Positions 48,164 to 56,474 of a stretch of DNA of 64,000 bases are shown one piece after another (the stretch's first letter is position 1; every line of letters starts with the position of its first letter). This DNA comes from Pedococcus dokdonensis (GTDB taxonomy: Bacteria > Actinomycetota > Actinomycetes > Actinomycetales > Dermatophilaceae), in the NCBI RefSeq assembly GCF_900104525.1, contig NZ_LT629711.1, positions 2,976,001-3,040,000 on the forward strand. Direction: 5' to 3'. Made by a program: the position numbers and the translations under genes. The notes beneath the pieces were generated by a model. The model ran no database searches. It was given only the letters and a program-made list of their open reading frames with translations, and had not been told where the DNA came from.

Positions 48164-49030
48164 ATGAGTGAGCAGCAGCAGGTGATCCCGGTGTGCCCGC
48201 GGCACCCCGACCGGGTCTCCTACGTGCGCTGCCAGCGCTGCGGCCGGCCGGTCTGCCCGGAGTGCCAGCGCCCGGCGGCGGTGGGCGTGCAGTGCGTCGA
48301 CTGCGTCAAGGCCCAGGCCAAGACGATGCGCACCGCCCGCACCGTGTTCGGCGGCAACATCAACGACACCCCCACGGTGTCCTACGCGATCATCGCGATC
48401 TGCGTCGTCGTCTTCGTGCTGCAGACCGCCGACTCGGGGCTGAGCCGCGACATCTCGTTCGTGCCCTACCTCAGTGAGCACGAGCCGTGGCGGTTCCTCA
48501 CCTCGGCCTTCGCGCACGCGTCGATCACGCACATCCTGTTCAACATGCTCGCCCTGTGGATGGTGGGTGCGCAGTACCTCGAGCGGCTGCTCGGCGGGGT
48601 CCGGTACGCCGCGGTCTACCTGGTCAGCGCGCTCGGCGGCTCGGCCTGCTACCTGCTGCTGTCACCGGCCGTCCCGTTCGAGCCGACCAACCCCAGCTCC
48701 TGGTACATCGGTGCCGTGGGCGCATCGGGCGCCGTGTTCGGGCTGTTCGGCGCGCTGCTCGTGCTGAACCGGCACCTCGGCCGGTCGTCGGCGGGCATGT
48801 GGGCCACCATCGGCATCAACGCGGTGATCGGCTTCGTGGTCCCCGGCATCGCGTGGCAGGCCCACCTCGGCGGGTTCGTCACCGGGGCTGCGGTGGCCGG
48901 CGTGATCGCGGCGACCTCGGCGCGCCAGCGGCGCAGGTGGCAGTGGCCGGGCGTGGCGCTGGTGCTGCTCGTCGTGGTCGCCGTCGCAGTGCTGAAGTAT
49001 GCCGCGGCGGCGAGCAGCCTCCTCGCCTGA
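48164..49030 (+). CDS. rhomboid family intramembrane serine protease
   Basis: 288 residues. An N-terminal zinc-binding B-box-like module has paired Cys/His (CPRHPDRVSYVRCQRCGRP, CPECQRP, CVDCV). The rhomboid core has six membrane segments with ITHILFNMLALWMVG, the catalytic serine in GASGAVFGLFGA and the histidine in AHLGGFVTG. It would cleave transmembrane substrates; none is known here. The terminator before it and the ATG with GGAGAG upstream suggest its own transcript. Confidence 0.92.
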   Translation: MSEQQQVIPVCPRHPDRVSYVRCQRCGRPVCPECQRPAAVGVQCVDCVKAQAKTMRTARTVFGGNINDTPTVSYAIIAICVVVFVLQTADSGLSRDISFVPYLSEHEPWRFLTSAFAHASITHILFNMLALWMVGAQYLERLLGGVRYAAVYLVSALGGSACYLLLSPAVPFEPTNPSSWYIGAVGASGAVFGLFGALLVLNRHLGRSSAGMWATIGINAVIGFVVPGIAWQAHLGGFVTGAAVAGVIAATSARQRRRWQWPGVALVLLVVVAVAVLKYAAAASSLLA

Positions 49031-49034
49031 CCTC

Positions 49035-49174
49035 TTTGCATGAGATAGCGACGGCGGCTTGGAGCGAGGGGCGGCGCTAACTCGCCTTTTGTATGAGATA
49101 GCGACGGCGGCTTGGAGCGAGGGGCGGCGCTAACTCGCCTTTTGCATGAGATAGCGACGGGGGGGGGGCTTGGA
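49035..49174. repeat. 53-bp tandem repeat with G-tract
   Basis: Two full units (49035-49087 and 49088-49140, differing at one base, GCATGAG versus GTATGAG) and a third partial unit from 49141. In the third, CGGCGG is replaced by a run of ten G at 49159-49168 before CTTGGA. It occupies the spacer between the convergent rhomboid and crgA genes. A 35-bp segment over the unit junction recurs, inverted, in selB. Confidence 0.88.
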
Positions 49175-49255
49175 CAGACGTTGGATTACACGCCTGTCAT
49201 TTGTCCCCAGCTGTGGAGAAGCCTGTGGACAACTCCGTCCGGGGACAGGTGTCGG

Positions 49256-49504
49256 TCAGCGCCAGCGGGTGGTCATGGCGAAGCCGGCGAGCATCAGTCC
49301 GAACCCGACACCGAGGTTCCAGCGCCCGATCGCCTCGACCGGGAACCGCTGGCTGGTGATGTAGAAGACCACGATCCACAGGAGGCCGACGACCATGAGC
49401 GTCAGCATCACCGGCACGAACCAGGGCGGGTTGCCGACCTTGGCCTTCGCGGGCTTGCTCGGCGGGGTGTACGTGCGCTTGGCACGACCCTTGGACTCAG
49501 GCAC
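49256..49504 (-). CDS. crgA: cell division protein CrgA
   Basis: 82-residue membrane protein with two segments (PPWFVPVMLTLMVVGLLWIV and LGVGFGLMLAGFAM). Conserved features are the basic N-terminal KGRAKRTYTPP, the PPWFVPVM entry and the ending AMTTRWR. CrgA recruits wall synthases (PbpA/FtsI, RodA) to the septum; those genes lie 6-8 kb away in the same order as in M. tuberculosis. GTG at 49504 follows GAGGAGAG. Divergent from the DUF881 gene. Confidence 0.93.
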   Translation of the reverse strand: MPESKGRAKRTYTPPSKPAKAKVGNPPWFVPVMLTLMVVGLLWIVVFYITSQRFPVEAIGRWNLGVGFGLMLAGFAMTTRWR

Positions 49505-49556
49505 GGAAACTCTCCTCGTGGCTCGGACGGTCTCATCACCGTCGCGACGTGTGGCA

Positions 49557-49568
49557 TAGCGTAGTGCC
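49557..49568 (+). promoter_or_regulatory. leaderless -10 element for DUF881 gene
   Basis: TAGCGT at 49557-49562 lies exactly 6 nt before the ATG at 49569 with no Shine-Dalgarno sequence. Confidence 0.5.
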
Positions 49569-50321
49569 ATGGCGGACCAGCGGCTGACGTGGCTGACGCG
49601 CCGCCCCACCGCCTGGTCGGCCGTCGTGCCGCTGGTGGCCCTGGGTGCGGGCGTGCTGTTCGCCCTGAGCGCCGCGACCGCCCGCGGCACCGACCTGAGG
49701 TCCTCGGGCGGTGACCTGCCGGGCCTGATCCGCGACCAGACCCGCCAGAACTCGGTGCTCGCCTCGCGGGTTGCCCAGCTGCGTTCCGAGGTCGACCGGC
49801 TGTCGGCGCAGCAGGCCCCCGGTGACCTGCGGGTCACCCAGCTGACCACCGAGGCCGACCGGCTCAAGCTGGCGGCCGGCACCGGGGCGGTCTCCGGGCC
49901 GACCGTGCAGGTCACCCTCACCGACGCGCGTACCGTCCCCGACGTGCTGCCCGACGGCATCTCGGTCGACGACTACGTCGTGCACCAGCAGGACGTCCAG
50001 GCCGTCGTCAACGCGCTGTGGCAGGGCGGGGCCGAGGCGATGATGCTGATGGACCAGCGGGTGATCTCGACCAGCGCCGTGCGGTGCGTCGGCAACACCC
50101 TCATCTTGCAGGGCCGGGTCTACTCCCCGCCCTACGTCATCACCGCCATCGGCAACCAGTCCGCCCTGCGCGCGTCACTGGAACGCAGCCCGTCGGTCGC
50201 CATCTACAAGCAGTGGGTCGCCGCGGTCGGGGTCGGCTACGACGTGCAGTCCCGCCGCGAGCAGACCCTCCCGGCCTACGCCGGATCGATCAACCTCGAG
50301 AAGGCAAGGACCACCAAGTGA
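49569..50321 (+). CDS. DUF881 membrane protein
   Basis: 250 residues: one N-terminal membrane segment (AVVPLVALGAGVLFALSAA), a coiled-coil-prone stretch (VAQLRSEVDRLSAQQ), and the DUF881 domain (GPTVQVTLTDA, VVNALWQGGAEAMMLMDQRV, ISTSAVRCVGNTL, GNQSALRASLERS). The family is usual near division and sporulation genes; biochemical function unknown. The gene matches Rv0012. It overlaps the sortase start by 4 bp (GTGA). Confidence 0.88.
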   Translation: MADQRLTWLTRRPTAWSAVVPLVALGAGVLFALSAATARGTDLRSSGGDLPGLIRDQTRQNSVLASRVAQLRSEVDRLSAQQAPGDLRVTQLTTEADRLKLAAGTGAVSGPTVQVTLTDARTVPDVLPDGISVDDYVVHQQDVQAVVNALWQGGAEAMMLMDQRVISTSAVRCVGNTLILQGRVYSPPYVITAIGNQSALRASLERSPSVAIYKQWVAAVGVGYDVQSRREQTLPAYAGSINLEKARTTK

Positions 50322-51019
50322 GGCTGGCGCGCTGGACCCTCGGCATCGTCGGCGACCTGCTGGTCACGGCCGGCCTGGTGCTGCTGCTCTTCGTCGGGTG
50401 GCAGCTGTGGTTCACCGACGTCACCGCCAACCGCGTCCAGGACGCGACGGTGTCGCGCCTGACCCGCGACTTCGCCAAGGGACCGGCCACGACCACGCCG
50501 GGCACCGAGAGCCCCAAGGCGGTGCCGTTCGGCTCCGCCTTCGCGATCGTGCGGATCCCGCGGTTCGGCGCCGACTACGCCCGCCCGGTGCTGGAGGGCA
50601 CCACCCGCGACATCCTCCAGGACGGCATCGGCCACTACGACGGGTCGGTGCTGCCCGGCGCGGTCGGCAACTTCGCGGTCGCGGGCCACCGCACCACCTA
50701 CGGCCGCCCGTTCCACGACATCGACCGGCTGCGCACCGGTGACCTGGTCGTGGTCGAGACCAGGACCGCATACAGCGTGTATGCCGTGAAGCGGCACGAG
50801 ATCGTGGCGCCCACCGACGTGCAGGTGGTCGCGGCGGTGCCCGGCAAGCCCGGGGTGAAGCCGACCGAGCGCTGGATGACGATGACCGCGTGCCACCCGA
50901 AGTACAGCGCGGCGCAGCGCTACGTCGTGTTCGCTCAGCTGGTGAAGACCTACCCGCACGCCGACGGGCTGCCCGCCGGCACCCTGACCGTCCCCCCGAG
51001 CCCGCCCAAGAAGGCCTGA
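50318..51019 (+). CDS. class E sortase
   Basis: 233-residue membrane transpeptidase that covalently joins sorted proteins to the wall. An N-terminal anchor (IVGDLLVTAGLVLLLFVGW) precedes the sortase barrel, with the catalytic histidine in VAGHRTTYG and the cysteine in MTACHPKYSAAQRY, where the arginine also lies. High-G+C actinobacteria use class E (LAxTG) for housekeeping. No substrate is obvious in the window. GTG start overlaps the DUF881 stop. Confidence 0.9.
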   Translation: MRLARWTLGIVGDLLVTAGLVLLLFVGWQLWFTDVTANRVQDATVSRLTRDFAKGPATTTPGTESPKAVPFGSAFAIVRIPRFGADYARPVLEGTTRDILQDGIGHYDGSVLPGAVGNFAVAGHRTTYGRPFHDIDRLRTGDLVVVETRTAYSVYAVKRHEIVAPTDVQVVAAVPGKPGVKPTERWMTMTACHPKYSAAQRYVVFAQLVKTYPHADGLPAGTLTVPPSPPKKA

Positions 51020-51021
51020 CC

Positions 51022-51225
51022 ATGATCTACTCCGCGATCTGGCGGGCGCTGCCCGGACCCCTCGTCGTGCGGGTGCTGCTGGCGCTGCTGCTCGCCGTGG
51101 CGGTGGTGGCCGTGCTGTTCGTGTGGGTCTTCCCGCGGATCGCGCCGCTGATGCCGTTCAACGACAACACCGTCGACCCGAGTGCGCTGGGCTCGTCGGT
51201 CCAGCACGTCAGGATGGTCCGATGA
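51022..51225 (+). CDS. small membrane protein
   Basis: 67 residues with one strong membrane segment (VVRVLLALLLAVAVVAVLFV) followed by WVFPRIAPLMPFNDNTV. Found between the sortase and trpG/pabA genes, 2 bp after the former and overlapping the latter by 4 bp (ATGA). A small protein of this form at this spot is common in actinobacteria; function unknown. Confidence 0.8.
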   Translation: MIYSAIWRALPGPLVVRVLLALLLAVAVVAVLFVWVFPRIAPLMPFNDNTVDPSALGSSVQHVRMVR

Positions 51226-51878
51226 CCCGGATCCTCGTCGTCGACAACTACGACAGCTTCGTCTTCACCATCGTCGGCTACCTCCAGCAGCTCGGTGCCG
51301 AGTGCGAGGTGGTGCGCAACGACGCGGTCGGCCCGGCCGACGGCGCCGAGTTCGACGGCGTCCTCGTGTCGCCCGGACCGGGCACGCCGCAGGAGGCGGG
51401 GGTCTCGATGGCGATGATCGAGGCGTGCGCCGAGCGGGCCCAGCCGATGCTCGGGGTCTGCCTCGGCCACCAGGCGCTGGGCGTCGTGGTCGGCGCCACC
51501 GTCGGTCGCGCGCCCGAGCTGCTGCACGGCAAGACCTCGCGGGTCGTGCACGACGACACCGGGGTGCTGGCCGGCCTGCCGTCGCCCTTCACGGCGACCC
51601 GCTACCACTCGCTGACCATCGACCCCACGACCGTGCCGGACGTGCTGGTCGCCAACGGCCACACCGAGTCGGGGATCATCATGGCCGCGCGGCACCGTGA
51701 CCTGCCGTTGCACGGTGTGCAGTTCCACCCCGAGAGCGTGCTGACCGAGGGCGGGCACCGCATCCTCGCGAACTGGCTGGTCGTGTGCGGGCTCGACGAC
51801 GCGGTGGCCCGTTCGGCCGGGCTGAGCCCGCTGGTCCGCGACGCCGAGGGCGTGGCGCGAGCCGTCGCCGCCGGCTGA
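51222..51878 (+). CDS. anthranilate/aminodeoxychorismate synthase glutaminase component
   Basis: 218-residue class I glutamine amidotransferase (TrpG/PabA). It supplies ammonia to anthranilate or 4-amino-4-deoxychorismate synthase. Motifs are SPGPGTPQEAG, the nucleophile cysteine in LGVCLGHQALG, and the histidine/glutamate pair in HGVQFHPESVLT. No trpE/pabB partner is in the window; like the mycobacterial copy at this place it may serve both pathways. It faces pknB convergently with 29 bp between stops. Confidence 0.93.
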   Translation: MTRILVVDNYDSFVFTIVGYLQQLGAECEVVRNDAVGPADGAEFDGVLVSPGPGTPQEAGVSMAMIEACAERAQPMLGVCLGHQALGVVVGATVGRAPELLHGKTSRVVHDDTGVLAGLPSPFTATRYHSLTIDPTTVPDVLVANGHTESGIIMAARHRDLPLHGVQFHPESVLTEGGHRILANWLVVCGLDDAVARSAGLSPLVRDAEGVARAVAAG

Positions 51879-51907
51879 CCCACCCCCCGACGAACCCCGA
51901 GCGGGCG

Positions 51908-53749
51908 TCAGGGGGTCGTCGGCGGCGCGGTCGTCGTCGACGGCGGTGGCTCGGTCGTCGTGGTCGCGGTGGTCGGTGGCGTCGTCGGCGTCTGCGTGGG
52001 CGGCGGTGGCTGGGCGATGGTCAGCGTGATCGTCGAGCCGTCCTCGACCTTGGTCTTGGCCTTGATGCTCTGCTTGAGCACCGAGTTCTCCGGCTCGGTG
52101 CTGTCGATGTAGCTCGTCTTCACGCTCAGGCCCAGCTCGCCGAGGATGTCGGCGGCCTCGTTGCGGGTCTTGCCCACGACGTCGGGCACGGTCACCTTGC
52201 CGGACGACACGTTGAGGTTGACCGCCGAGCCGACCGCGACGTCCTCGCCCGCCCCGGGTGAGGTGGTGAACACCTTGCCCTTGTCGAGGCCGGTGTCGTC
52301 GACCTGCTTGATCGTGCCGACCTTGAGGTCGAGGTTGGCGAGCCGGGCGGTGGCCTCGTCCTGGGTGAAGCCCTTGAGGTCGGGCAGCTCGACGGTGTCA
52401 GGTCCGGAGGAGACGCTGATCCCGACCTTGCTGCCGCTGGCGACCTGCTCGTCGGCCCCCGGGTTCTGGTCGACGACGACGCCGATCTCCTTGGGGCTGG
52501 CGACCTGGGTGGCCTCGGGCACCAGCCCGGCCGCCCGGATCTTGGCCTCGGCGGCGGCCTGGGGCAGGTCGATCACGGTCGGCACGGCCACCTTGGGTGC
52601 GTCCGTGGGCGGCCGGTCGAGCAGGGCCTTGCCCGCGACCCCGAGCAGCACGAGGGCACCGAGCACCGCCAGCACGAGCAGGAAGTAGGCCAGCCCACGT
52701 CGCTTGCGCGGCTCGTCGTCGGGGTCGTGGCCGATCGCGGGCAGGGAGGCGGTGTTCGAGCCCACGGGCTCGGGCCGCTCGGCATACCCGCCCGTCGCGA
52801 ACACGGTGGTGGCGGCTGCCGGCGTCGCCGCGGCCAGGGCCACGGTGGGGTCGGCGGCGCTGCCGGCGGTGCCGCGGGCGGCGTCGCTGATCGGCCGGCC
52901 GAGCCGGGCGGCCTGGAGGTCGGCGCGGAACGCCGTGGCGTCCTGGTAGCGGGCGTCACGGTCCTTGGCCAGCGCGTGCAGCACGACCGCGTCGAGGGCC
53001 GGGTCGACGGCGGGGTTGAGCGTCGACGGCCGCGGCGGCGGCTGGCCGACGTGCTGGTAGGCGATCGCGACCGGCGAGTCGGCCTGGAACGGCGGCCGCC
53101 CGGTGAGCAGCTCGAAGAGCAGGCACCCGGTGGAGTAGAGGTCGGAGCGGGCGTCGACGTGGTGCCCCTGCGCCTGCTCCGGCGACAGGTACTGGGCCGT
53201 GCCGATGACCGCCTGCGTCTGGGTCATGGTGGCGTTCGCGTCGGCGACCGCGCGGGCGATGCCGAAGTCCATCACCTTGATCTGGCCCTGCGGGCCGATC
53301 ATCACGTTGGCCGGCTTGATGTCGCGGTGCACGATGCCCATGCGGTGGCTGTAGGCGAGGGCGTCGAGGATGCCCTCGGTGATGCGGGCCGCCTCGGCCG
53401 GGTCGAGGGGGGAGCTGGCGTTCAGCAGCTCGCGCAGGGTGCGGCCCTCGACGTACTCCATGACGATGTAGGGCACTGGCACCGAGGCGCCGCCCGACTC
53501 GATGGCGTGGTCCTCGCCCGAGTCGTACACGGCGACGATCGAGGCGTGGTTGAGCCCGGCCGCCGACTGGGCCTCGCGCCGGAACCGGTTGAGGAACTGG
53601 GTGTCGCGGGCCAGGTCGGAGCGCAGCATCTTGATCGCCACCGGCCGGGACAGCCGGGTGTCGTGGCCGAGGTGCACCTCGGCCATGCCACCTCGGCCGA
53701 GGAGCTCCCCGACCTCGTAGCGTCCCCCGAGCAGACGTGTCGACGTCAC
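51908..53749 (-). CDS. pknB: Ser/Thr protein kinase PknB with PASTA domains
   Basis: 613-residue receptor kinase. Kinase domain about residues 8-275: GRGGMAEV, K40 of VAIK, HRDIKPAN (D143), DFG (D161), then GTAQYLSPEQA in the activation region. One membrane segment (YFLLVLAVLGALVLLGVAG) separates three PASTA domains (beginning AVPTVIDLPQ, VELPDLKGFT, VTVPDVVGKT; M. tuberculosis PknB has four), which sense muropeptides or lipid II. A Pro/Thr tail ends the protein. GTG at 53749 overlaps the pknA stop. It would phosphorylate the MviN pseudokinase, CwlM and FHA proteins encoded in the window. Confidence 0.95.
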   Translation of the reverse strand: MTSTRLLGGRYEVGELLGRGGMAEVHLGHDTRLSRPVAIKMLRSDLARDTQFLNRFRREAQSAAGLNHASIVAVYDSGEDHAIESGGASVPVPYIVMEYVEGRTLRELLNASSPLDPAEAARITEGILDALAYSHRMGIVHRDIKPANVMIGPQGQIKVMDFGIARAVADANATMTQTQAVIGTAQYLSPEQAQGHHVDARSDLYSTGCLLFELLTGRPPFQADSPVAIAYQHVGQPPPRPSTLNPAVDPALDAVVLHALAKDRDARYQDATAFRADLQAARLGRPISDAARGTAGSAADPTVALAAATPAAATTVFATGGYAERPEPVGSNTASLPAIGHDPDDEPRKRRGLAYFLLVLAVLGALVLLGVAGKALLDRPPTDAPKVAVPTVIDLPQAAAEAKIRAAGLVPEATQVASPKEIGVVVDQNPGADEQVASGSKVGISVSSGPDTVELPDLKGFTQDEATARLANLDLKVGTIKQVDDTGLDKGKVFTTSPGAGEDVAVGSAVNLNVSSGKVTVPDVVGKTRNEAADILGELGLSVKTSYIDSTEPENSVLKQSIKAKTKVEDGSTITLTIAQPPPPTQTPTTPPTTATTTTEPPPSTTTAPPTTP

Positions 53750-55020
53750 TTCTTCCTTCCCCCCTTGCCCGCGCCGGGCCCCTTCTTCTTGTGGGGCGCC
53801 GGAGCAGGCGAGGCCTTCGCTGGCTTGGTGGTGCTGGTGGGCACGCTGGTGGTCGCCTTGGCTGTCGTGGCGGTGGCGGTGGCGGTATGCGGTGTGGTCG
53901 CGACCGTCGTCGTCGCGGGAGTGGTGTCCTGCGGCGTGCTGGACGGGGTGTCGGCCTGGCTGCGACCGCCGAGCGCCATGGCGCTCACGACGGCGAGCAT
54001 GACGACCAGCGCCGCGCACGCCGGGATCAGCCAGCCCGGACGCCGGGTGTCGTGCTCGGAGGTCGCGTCGTCCGACCCACCGGCGTCGGCCACCGCCGGC
54101 AGCACGGAGGTGGGCAGCGGCTGGTCCGGCGGGAGGTCGGCGGGCACACCGACGATGACCGGGGTGACGGCCGCCGCCGCGCCCTCGGACAGGTGCCACG
54201 GGATCCGGCCCGGGGCCAGGCGCAGCGCGTCGGCGAACTCGCCCGCGCTCTGCGGCCGCAGGCCGGGGTCCTTGGCCAGGGCCGCCATCACGGTCGTGCG
54301 CAGCGGGTCGTCGACCTCGTCGGACAGCTGCGGCGCGGGCTGGCTCACGTGGGCGAGGGCGGTGGCGACCATCGACTCCCCGGAGAACGGCCGTTGCCCG
54401 GTGAGCATCTCGTAGCCGACCACGGCCAGGGCGTAGACGTCGCTCAGCGGGCCGGCGGTCTCGCCCTTCGCCTGCTCGGGGGCGAGGTAGTGGGGCGTGC
54501 CGAGCACCTCGCCGGTCTGGGTCATCGACGCCTCGCCGAGGGCGCGCGCGATCCCGAAGTCGGTGAGCTTGGCGTAGCCGGCCTCGTCCACGACGATGTT
54601 GGCGGGCTTCACGTCGCGGTGCACGACCCCTGCGTCGTGCGCGGCCTGCAGGGCGAGCGCGATCTGGTGCAGGATCTCGGTGACCTCGGCCTGCGGCATC
54701 GGCGCCCGGTCCCGGATCAGCGTCGACAGCGGTTCCCCGGCCATCAGCTCCATGACGAGGAAGGCCTGGCCGTCCTGCTCACCGAAGTCGTGCACGGTGC
54801 CGACGTTGGGGTGGGTGAGCTGGCTGCCGAGCCGCGCCTCGGCCCGGAACCGCTCGACGAAGGCCCCGTCCTCGGCGCTGTCCGGGCGCAGCACCTTGAC
54901 CGCGACGTCGCGCTGGAGGGTCTCGTCGTGGGCCCGCCACACCTCGCCCATGCCGCCGGTGGCGATCCGCTCGACCAGCCGGTAGCGGTCGGCGAGCCTG
55001 GTGTCGGCCTCGTAGGTCAC
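53746..55020 (-). CDS. pknA: Ser/Thr protein kinase PknA
   Basis: 424 residues. Kinase domain with ATGGMGEVW, K42, HRDVKPAN (D136) and DFG (D154), activation region GTPHYLAPEQA. One membrane segment (WLIPACAALVVMLAVVSAM) then a short exported Thr/Ala/Pro-rich and finally Lys-rich tail without PASTA repeats. Works with PknB to control growth and shape. GTG start overlaps the pbpA stop by 4 bp, and its stop overlaps the pknB start, so translation is coupled through the cassette. Confidence 0.94.
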   Translation of the reverse strand: MTYEADTRLADRYRLVERIATGGMGEVWRAHDETLQRDVAVKVLRPDSAEDGAFVERFRAEARLGSQLTHPNVGTVHDFGEQDGQAFLVMELMAGEPLSTLIRDRAPMPQAEVTEILHQIALALQAAHDAGVVHRDVKPANIVVDEAGYAKLTDFGIARALGEASMTQTGEVLGTPHYLAPEQAKGETAGPLSDVYALAVVGYEMLTGQRPFSGESMVATALAHVSQPAPQLSDEVDDPLRTTVMAALAKDPGLRPQSAGEFADALRLAPGRIPWHLSEGAAAAVTPVIVGVPADLPPDQPLPTSVLPAVADAGGSDDATSEHDTRRPGWLIPACAALVVMLAVVSAMALGGRSQADTPSSTPQDTTPATTTVATTPHTATATATTAKATTSVPTSTTKPAKASPAPAPHKKKGPGAGKGGRKK

Positions 55021-56474
55021 TGGCCCAGCACCGCTTCCATCACGGCCTTGGCGATCGGGGCCGCCACCCGGCCACCGGCCGCCTCGTTGCCGGCGTTGCC
55101 GCCGTCCTCGACGACCACGGCGACGGCGACCTTCGGGTCGTTCGACGGGGCGAACCCGGTGAACCAGGCGTGCGGGGGCTTGCCCTTCTGGTGCTGGGCG
55201 GTGCCGGTCTTGCCGGCCACGTCGATGCCGCTGATCTGGGCGGCCCGGCCGGTGCCGCTCTTGACGACCGTCTCCATCATCCGGGTCAGGGCGGCGGCCG
55301 TGTCGGCCGAGACGGCCTGCGACAGCTGCTCTGGTTGCGGCTCGTCGATCACCTCGAGGTCGGAGGAGGTGACCTTCTTGACCAGGTGCGGTCGCATCAC
55401 GACGCCGTTGTTGGCGATGGCGGCCGAGATCATCGCAACCTGCAGCGGCGTGACGCGCACGTCGTACTGGCCGATCGCCGACTGCGCGAGCTGTGGCTGG
55501 TTGAGCTCGGCCGGCACCGAGCTGGGCGTCACCGACATCGGCACCTGGAGGCGGTCGCCCATCCCGAACTTGGCGGCCTGGGCGCGGAAGTCGTCGGCCC
55601 CCACCTGCATGCCCAGCCAGCCGAAGGCGGTGTTGCACGAGATCTCGAGGGCGTGGGTCAGCGTGGTCCTGTTGTTGGCGCCGCAGGATCCCTTGAAGTC
55701 GTTCGGCAGGTCGTCGTCGGTCTGCGGCAGGTCGAGGACCGCCGGTCCGGGGATCGAGCTCTCCTCGGTGAACTTGCCCGACTCCAGGGCCGCCGCGGCC
55801 GTGACGACCTTGAAGGTCGAGCCGGGCGGGTAGAGGTTGCCGGCGATGGCGCGGTCGACCATCGGGCGCGTCGGGTCGGCGTTCAGCTGCTTCCAGGCCG
55901 CGACGACCTTGTCGGTGTCGTGGCTGCTGAGCCGGGAGGGGTCGTAGGCCGGGTGGCTGACGAGCGCGAGGATCTCGCCGGTCGTGGGGTCCAGGGCGAC
56001 CACGGCACCGCGCTGGTCACCGAGTGCCTTGTCGGCGGCCGCCTGCGCCTTGGCGTTGATGGTGAGCTCGACGCTGGCGCCGGTCTGCTCCTTGCCGGTG
56101 AGGATGTCGGAGACGCGGCGGTAGAAGAGCTTGTCGGACGACCCCGACAGGAGGTCGTTCTCGGCGCCCTCGACGCCACCCCCGGCGCCGTAGGTGAAGG
56201 AGTAGTAGCCGGTGACGTGCGAGTAGAGCTCGCCCTGCGGGTAGGTGCGCAGCCACTTCAGCTCGTCCTTGGTGCCGGTCGACTTCGCGATCGGCTTGCC
56301 GCCGACCAGGATCTGCCCGCGCTCGCGCGCATAGTTGGCCAGCAGGGTGCGGCGGTTCTCGGGGCGGTCCTGGAGGGACTTGGCCTGGACGAACTGGATG
56401 TAGGTGGTCGACACCAGCAACGCCGTGAACAGCATCGCGACGAGGGTGGAGAGCCGGCGGATCGGGGAGTTCAC
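55017..56474 (-). CDS. pbpA: penicillin-binding protein 2 (PbpA)
   Basis: 485-residue class B transpeptidase. Signal anchor (TLVAMLFTALLVSTTYIQFV), dimerisation domain, and transpeptidase motifs S219-TFK in PPGSTFKVVT, S279-C-N and K422-TGT in AGKTGTAQH. It cross-links peptidoglycan with the RodA glycosyltransferase encoded just upstream in the operon (4-bp overlap). GTG start at 56474. Confidence 0.95.
   Translation of the reverse strand: MNSPIRRLSTLVAMLFTALLVSTTYIQFVQAKSLQDRPENRRTLLANYARERGQILVGGKPIAKSTGTKDELKWLRTYPQGELYSHVTGYYSFTYGAGGGVEGAENDLLSGSSDKLFYRRVSDILTGKEQTGASVELTINAKAQAAADKALGDQRGAVVALDPTTGEILALVSHPAYDPSRLSSHDTDKVVAAWKQLNADPTRPMVDRAIAGNLYPPGSTFKVVTAAAALESGKFTEESSIPGPAVLDLPQTDDDLPNDFKGSCGANNRTTLTHALEISCNTAFGWLGMQVGADDFRAQAAKFGMGDRLQVPMSVTPSSVPAELNQPQLAQSAIGQYDVRVTPLQVAMISAAIANNGVVMRPHLVKKVTSSDLEVIDEPQPEQLSQAVSADTAAALTRMMETVVKSGTGRAAQISGIDVAGKTGTAQHQKGKPPHAWFTGFAPSNDPKVAVAVVVEDGGNAGNEAAGGRVAAPIAKAVMEAVLGQ

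Noticed and set aside
49035..49174. CRISPR array
   Set aside because: 53-bp units are contiguous tandem copies with no spacers.
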